Shown piece after piece: positions 58,788 through 64,000 of a stretch of 64,000 nt of DNA (positions are counted from its first letter, which is position 1; the number at the start of each line of letters is the position of its first letter). The stretch lies in assembly GCA_015680685.1 (NCBI GenBank), contig MNCI01036654.1, positions 297,911 to 361,910 on the forward strand, read 5' to 3'. The translations under genes were made by a program, and so were the position numbers. Origin of the DNA: Gnetum montanum (taxonomy: Eukaryota > Streptophyta > Gnetopsida > Gnetales > Gnetaceae). The notes beneath the pieces are model-generated. The model was given only the letters and a program-made list of their open reading frames with translations. It made no database searches and had not been told where the DNA came from.

Positions 58788-59683
58788 TAATGAGTCACAT
58801 TGTTGGCTTGTGTTAATAGGATGCCATTGATGTGATCCCATTGATGGGATCTCGTCAACATGATCTCATTGACATGGGATTTAACCTATTGACGTGTATG
58901 CGTTAACGGGGCCCCTTATTTTTGCCTAGAAATTTGCATCTACCTACTGCATGTATGGCAATCTTTTCATAGTTGTAGTGAAGCTCTTGTAGTTTTTCCT
59001 TTTAATAGTTAGAATATTTTTTGAGTGCCCACAACAAGAGTCAAAAAGTATATAGATCTTTATTCAAGAATTGATGTACCTGAGCACTTCAGTGTCAACG
59101 ATAATAAAGATGAACTTTTCTAATCAAACCTTGTAGCACTTGGAATAGATTAATTATTTTCTTTATGCATTTAATATTCATGCAATTTACTTTATTGTTT
59201 TTAAGTAATTAATTAAGATTGATCAAATAGCGAACATAAGTACGTTCACTTTGAGCATATGTTTAACACTTGGTAATCTTAGTAGCGCTTAATACTTGGT
59301 AGCCTAGTAGCACTATAACATGTTTAGGATGTGTATGGAAACTGGGAATAGATGCTTATGTTATGATTAGTTAAGTATTAGCTAGTTTAAAATAATTCAG
59401 TAATTAAAAATTTTATTCTTATTCTTAGGTTACTTAATTCATAAATGATAAAAATCATATGCCTTAGTTACACTTAACCATATCCTTGTACTTCACAAAC
59501 AAAATTGGGAAGACAACGATTGCACGATTAGATTCACCTCCTAGAACTAGTGTACTTAGAAACCTAAAGTTTTTAGAATTCAACCAGATCATTGAGTGAA
59601 TGCTACTGATTTGTATGATTGGGCATAGGGTATACTTGTTGCTCATAACTAGGCTAGGTAGGAGGTGTGTTAGTTCCCCTACA
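58788..59683 (+). repeat. Element G 3' LTR with 35-bp extension
   Basis: Starts TAATGAGTCAC after GTGGGGGTA. The usual end is at 59643-59648 (TCATAA), followed by the extension to 59683 (CTAGGCTAGG...CCCCTACA) also seen after the 5' copy. No clear TATAAA; TATTTTTGCC lies at the expected place. Confidence 0.8.
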
Positions 59684-61050
59684 TTGTTGTAGGAGGTAGT
59701 TATTACACCTCCCTATCATACTCTAAGTTGATGGTTTTAGATGAAAGTTGGAATACTATGAGACATGTCAAAAGTATCTTAGGACACCCAAACAAAGCTA
59801 GAAACATCTTAAGAAACATAGAACAACCCTGTAACATAGAAGTGTGATATACAAGGATATGGTACATGTTTGGGAGATATATAGCTTAATCAAACATGCT
59901 AGAACTATAAACATAGGATGAATAAACCACTTCCCAAATAGAGAGCTTACAATGTACATACAAAATGTTGTTGGATACTTCATCATTTTCTCATAACTAA
60001 GTAAAGCTAGTCCCATAGCTTTAAATCCTAAGATATAAAAATAGAAACTAGACACATGATAAGGTTAATGTGAAGGAATTACAAATGTACAAATAACTTT
60101 GACAAATGATTCATAAAAAAAATTCCACTATAAAAAGAAAAGCTAGGAAATGGTGGCTAATAAAAAGAGTTCCTTGGCATGCTTGTAGAACTAAAGATGT
60201 CTTAGGCTTAATGGAAATCTCTAATAAATCTTTTGACTCATACTCAAATGCTAGTTATTGTGCATCCCTTCTACTTGTAGTTCTAGCATACAATCATTTC
60301 ACCTCTAGATTTTCCTTTTAACAGAGGACACTTAGGTTCTAGATTAAACTAGTGTTATTTAGGTGGAGTTGAAGGGTGTTATCTTTCTACCAGTTCATAA
60401 ACTAAGGCTTAAGATCTTCTGAACAATTTTTGCATGGATCTTAGCTATGAATAGTGCACCTCCCTAAACATGTTAGATTGTAATAATGTTAAAAATAATG
60501 TAAAATATTTAAGCATTAAACAACCATTAAAAAATCATACACCAAAATAATTGTAAGTGTAATTCCCAAAGAAAACATGAAGAATAAATTCATAGTCAAA
60601 TGCTAAACATGTACATGGGCATAACAAATGACATAGAAGTGAATTAAAGAATAAATACCCAACTATGCCTCTTCCCCATGATTGAGTTATGAGACATCAA
60701 CCTTAAATCACATGAATTAAATGGACATACTAAAGAAGAAAAGAACAATGAATAAAGGCATAAAGTTAGGAGTCTATAAGAACATGCTTATCTCACACCC
60801 TAAACAAACTAAAAGGCTATAAAACGTGTGATAACATCAACTAAAAAAATTGATGTGTGTAAGAACATGATGTATGACTTGGTGAGAGATCTAATTCATA
60901 ATCAAAATATCCAAGAAATGAATAGAGGTGGGAAGAAATAGTCTTGTTCAAATCGATAGGCTCATAGAGTTACAATCACATAAATAGAAGACCAATCAAG
61001 TGCCATATTCCATGCAATCATCACCACCTCTTAAAGATAAGGTTAAGCTT
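59684..61050. other. Unassigned AT-rich DNA
   Basis: No gene or known element part recognised. Immediately at its left edge a TTGTAGGAGGTAGTTATTACACC stretch (about 59686 on) is partly complementary to the end of the G LTR extension. Short open frames (59798-60055 minus, 60106-60321 plus) show no domain. Confidence 0.35.
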
Positions 61051-61530
61051 ATTCACATATAATGCTAAGCCACCAAGGATTTTCTAGTTGGTCCTCCTCA
61101 TAGTAGGAACTTTTTTTTTCCTTTGTGAAACCTATTGATGGAACACCTATGAATTTTCAACAACTAGTGAGACATTAACATTAAACATAAGTCTTTCCAC
61201 TTGGATGGTCAAATCTCATCCTTTGTTTTATTTGATCAACTTTCTACCACATATGATAATGGAAAAAATAAAAAGAAATAGTGATGAAGAATAAAAGATG
61301 GGCAAGAGAGAGAAGGTGAGAGTGCAACATCATAAAATCCATAGCCAACCATTTAGTTAAGCACATCATACACCTTGTGAGAGATCCACTACCACTTTCC
61401 TTCATAGCTACTTGTTCACATAGTGGGGAAAGAGCTTTAAGTTCCTCTTCCATGTGTAAGGTTACAATTGTCACTATCAATGTGATTTGGCCTTGATTGT
61501 TCCATGATCTAACCATTGATGAAACTAAAT
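61051..61530 (-). mobile_element. Fragment of the family's post-pol noncoding region
   Basis: TTGGTCCTCCTCATAGTAGG at about 61089 is the complement of the conserved CCTACTATGGGGAGGACC-type block of D, E and G, followed by AAGAAAAAAGG-like sequence as in D (about 26154-26200). The rest is a loose match. Neighbouring ORF2 or pol is not recognised. Confidence 0.5.
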
Positions 61531-62575
61531 CAAGTTAACGTATCATAGATTATTTAGAAGTTAAGATTCCAGTTTGGTTTTCTTTTATCCATGCATTTAT
61601 GCATAGTAGGTTTCCTCAATTTTATTTTATTAGAAACCTCTCATTAATCCCTTTGGATGTGCTAACTAATCCCAATCCCAATAGTAATTATAATGCCTTG
61701 ATCAAGTAATTAGAATTTTCATGATAAGATATGGTCATGATTTAGATATAGGATTATGATCCTTAGGAATAAGTTGAATTAGGAATTAGGTGGAACTAGC
61801 ATTTGACTTACCAAACTTTACTAAGAGAGAGACTTCTTTGCCTCCATGGCCATGGGTAGGGATGAACAAGAGATTTTTTTGAGCTATTACATTTGAAAGT
61901 CAAGTAATCTAGGCAATAGGTTGAACACAAGATTATCTTACATGGGCATTAGGCCCTTCTCTCATTTTGATTTTAATTAAGCAATTATAAGATTAGTTTG
62001 GGGTGGTAAGAATACCAATTTATATGGATCAATAAGCTTTGTGTCATATTGTTCTTCCTACTACCTCATCTTTTCATTATTATTATTTTTCTTATATTTT
62101 ATTCCCTTTTTATCTTTTTCTTTATTTTTAAATATTTTCTTTCCCTTTTTATCATGAGAAGATGATTTTTGATGGTGCGTACAAATTATGGGAATGATCA
62201 AAGTGTTGAATCACCACTTGGAGTATTTTCCTTACATGAACATGAGAATTATTCCTTACCACATGGTATACATAGGTCCATGAGATCACGAACCTCTTTT
62301 AATTAGGGTGTCTAGGAATGAAAAACACACACACCTTGGTCCAATCACATATATTAGATCCATCTAATGGTCACAAGTATTCTTGATAATACACCCTTTT
62401 CTTACTAGTATCTAATACATTTACAAGATTTTAGAGCTCATACCCTAAGAGGTGGACCCATCACTTGCCCATGGTTCTAGAAGCATTAGCTTCAATAGCT
62501 TGCAAGGCAAGTTCAATCTCTTCACTAAATTTGAGCCTAGTTCATTAATGATGGATGGAGGAAAAGTGGGTGGAT
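61531..62575. other. Unassigned DNA
   Basis: AT-rich; T-rich tract at about 62065-62150. No gene or repeat family recognised. Confidence 0.35.
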
Positions 62576-62770
62576 GATGCTACTATCGTGTCAAATTAGC
62601 ATCTTCAAAAATAGAACTTTTAAAAATTGAAAAGACACTGAAATGACACTGCTATAGCATCAAACTAACATCTTCCTAAAATGAAACTTGCCAAAATTGG
62701 TAAGACATAAAAATGATGCTATTGTAGAGTCTTGAAAACATTGGTCTAAAACCAAAATCTTCCAAAATTG
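62576..62770. repeat. Degenerate 69-bp tandem repeat, about 2.8 copies
   Basis: Units begin GATGCTACTAT (62576), GACACTGCTAT (62645) and GATGCTATTGT (62714). Each carries an AAAATTG...AAGACA-like tail. Confidence 0.7.
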
Positions 62771-63927
62771 TAACCCAAATGTAGTTCCAAAAAAACAAAA
62801 CACACCTTTTTTACCTTATAAATGCAATCACCAACACTATCCTACAAGGTCTCTCTTGCACAAAAAAAAAAAAAATAGAAACAAAAAAAACCATGCATAG
62901 AGTAACATTGAGATTTGAGATGGGAATGGGATTGGAATTGAGCCAAATGGCATAGTAATGTGCAGGCACAATAGACACAAATCAAGTACATCTGGCATAG
63001 CAAAGGGCATTGGTGAGCTTTTGAATCTCATCCACTATGAAGCCATTATCATTACTAATACATGATAGTGTGTTGGCTTGCTAGTCTCCTTTATCCTTAC
63101 GTGGCTATAAATGTAGAAATCAAACTATCTAGGGTGACATATTATGGTGTCCATAATGGTCCCTGGTAACATGTTTCTATTCTTTAAAGTTGGGCATCCT
63201 CTACTAAGGACAAGGAAAAAATATGGCATGGTGACATTTTTGAGAAACAATGAAAGTAATTTTTGGTCCTTGGTTTACTTTTACCTTTTTCATTGAAGGT
63301 TTGTTAGGGGAACCCAATTGAGATTGACCATTTCCATTCCATCTTGTAACGATTGAAAATGTCAATGGTTGAAATCACTAAGGGGTCAACGGACGCACAA
63401 CCTAAACCCCACCTCTGCATGAGGGCCTTGCAAAAAATGAAGGTGAAGCACCCTAAATGATCTTTTCAATCGAATACGGACTTTGCTAGTTGCAACTAGG
63501 GTATTAGGTGCAACTGGGGGTGACATGGTTAGCCAAAATGAAAATGTAAACAATGTGAAATGTTGCTAAGTGTCAAAGAGGTGTTTTGTGGTGCTAAGTG
63601 TAGAGTGTAACCACGAAATGGGGGCAAGCGTAGCCAAGGGTTTCAACCAAAACAAGTTTCAACGTATGGAGACTACTGCTCGAGCATAGTACAAAGTGAA
63701 GACATGTGAAAAAGTGTAAAAAGATGTAACAAAAATGCAAGAAAATGCTAGAAATAGGAGAGAGAAATGGAACACCACCCCAAATGAGGATGTAGTTAAC
63801 TCCAAAAGGGTCTTAGAATGTACACAGTGTACAACAGGTACAGTGGGAGCATAGTCATACTCTTGGTGGTGTTAGGTGATGAAGGTTGGCACTCACTGTG
63901 ATGAACCATGCCTACCAAGTTGGCCAC
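62771..63927. other. Unassigned DNA
   Basis: Includes an A run at about 62860-62890. From about 63380 the composition is less AT-rich and has repeated GCTAAGTGT and GTGCAACT words. No gene recognised. Confidence 0.35.
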
Positions 63928-63999
63928 TGTGGTGTACCATGTAGTGTTCTATAGGGCTACAATGGGGCTGTGGTGTGCCATGTGATGTAGGGCTACAAT
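63928..63999. repeat. About 42-bp direct repeat at the window end
   Basis: Two units starting TGTGGTGTACCATGT (63928) and TGTGGTGTGCCATGT (63970), each ending TAGGGCTACAAT. The array may continue past the window. Confidence 0.75.
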
Positions 64000-64000
64000 A

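Larger units (their letters stand above)
48720..59683 (+). mobile_element. Element G: decayed family member with ORF2
   Basis: A partial 5' LTR (about 48720-49263, 3' half only), gag from its core onward, protease, RT, RNase H, a truncated integrase, internal purine tract, noncoding DNA with TATA module, ORF2 and 3' LTR. The primer-binding site and about 0.8 kb of gag N-terminus are missing. Both LTRs share a 35-bp extension beyond the usual TCATCA end. No target duplication can be tested because the 5' LTR start is gone. Confidence 0.82.

Overview
This window is nuclear DNA of a seed plant. Its dense, old, nested LTR retrotransposons around a single short gene suggest a large genome, possibly a gymnosperm, but that species guess is inference. 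The one host gene I can support lies at 2792-4391 on the minus strand. It has two exons and encodes an OXS3-like (OXIDATIVE STRESS 3 family) nuclear stress protein, with ABRE/G-box motifs upstream. I see no RNA gene, CRISPR array or bacterial feature.

Layout. 1-482 is a minus-strand LTR fragment. 483-6989 is a gene island: a GC-rich unassigned stretch, a strong hairpin, a 71-bp tandem duplication, the OXS3-like gene, and a four-copy 114-bp minisatellite. 6990-42.4 kb is a nest of one Athila/Tat-like Ty3/gypsy family. Its LTRs are about 0.85-1.1 kb, begin TGATGA and end TCATCA, and its primer-binding site matches tRNA-Asp. Element C (minus) is the oldest. Its 3' LTR is split by the complete element A (plus, 7371-17514, target duplication ATTAC). 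Its ORF2 is split by element B/E (plus, 19524-40167, target duplication TTTTG/TTGTG), which holds a 5'-truncated minus-strand copy, element D (21368 to about 32736). 42.4-45 kb is a composite of LTR-like DNA and a minus-strand chromovirus integrase with a chromodomain. 45-48.3 kb is the 3' end of a plus-strand copy, F. 48.7-59.7 kb is a nearly complete but decayed plus-strand copy, G. 59.7-64 kb is mostly unassigned.

How the family works. Gag has a distinctive N-terminal block and a CX2CX3HX3C knuckle. Pol carries a DLG-type protease, RT with FMDDF, RNase H and integrase. After pol comes a purine tract (GGGGGAGATGG), a noncoding stretch of about 1.4-2 kb, and then a second sense ORF of about 950 codons (ORF2). 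ORF2 resembles the putative plant transposon protein domain at its N-terminal half and is coiled-coil-like at its C-terminal half. All copies are pseudogenes.

The most interesting signal is a promoter-like module just upstream of ORF2: short palindromic cassettes followed by a TATA box. It resembles the U3 module of the LTR. In B/E, 20 of 21 bases of the cassette are shared between the LTR and the internal site, and the bases after TATA also match. The cassettes differ sharply between copies whose flanks are otherwise similar. Together with the internal purine tract, this suggests ORF2 has its own LTR-derived or co-evolving promoter.
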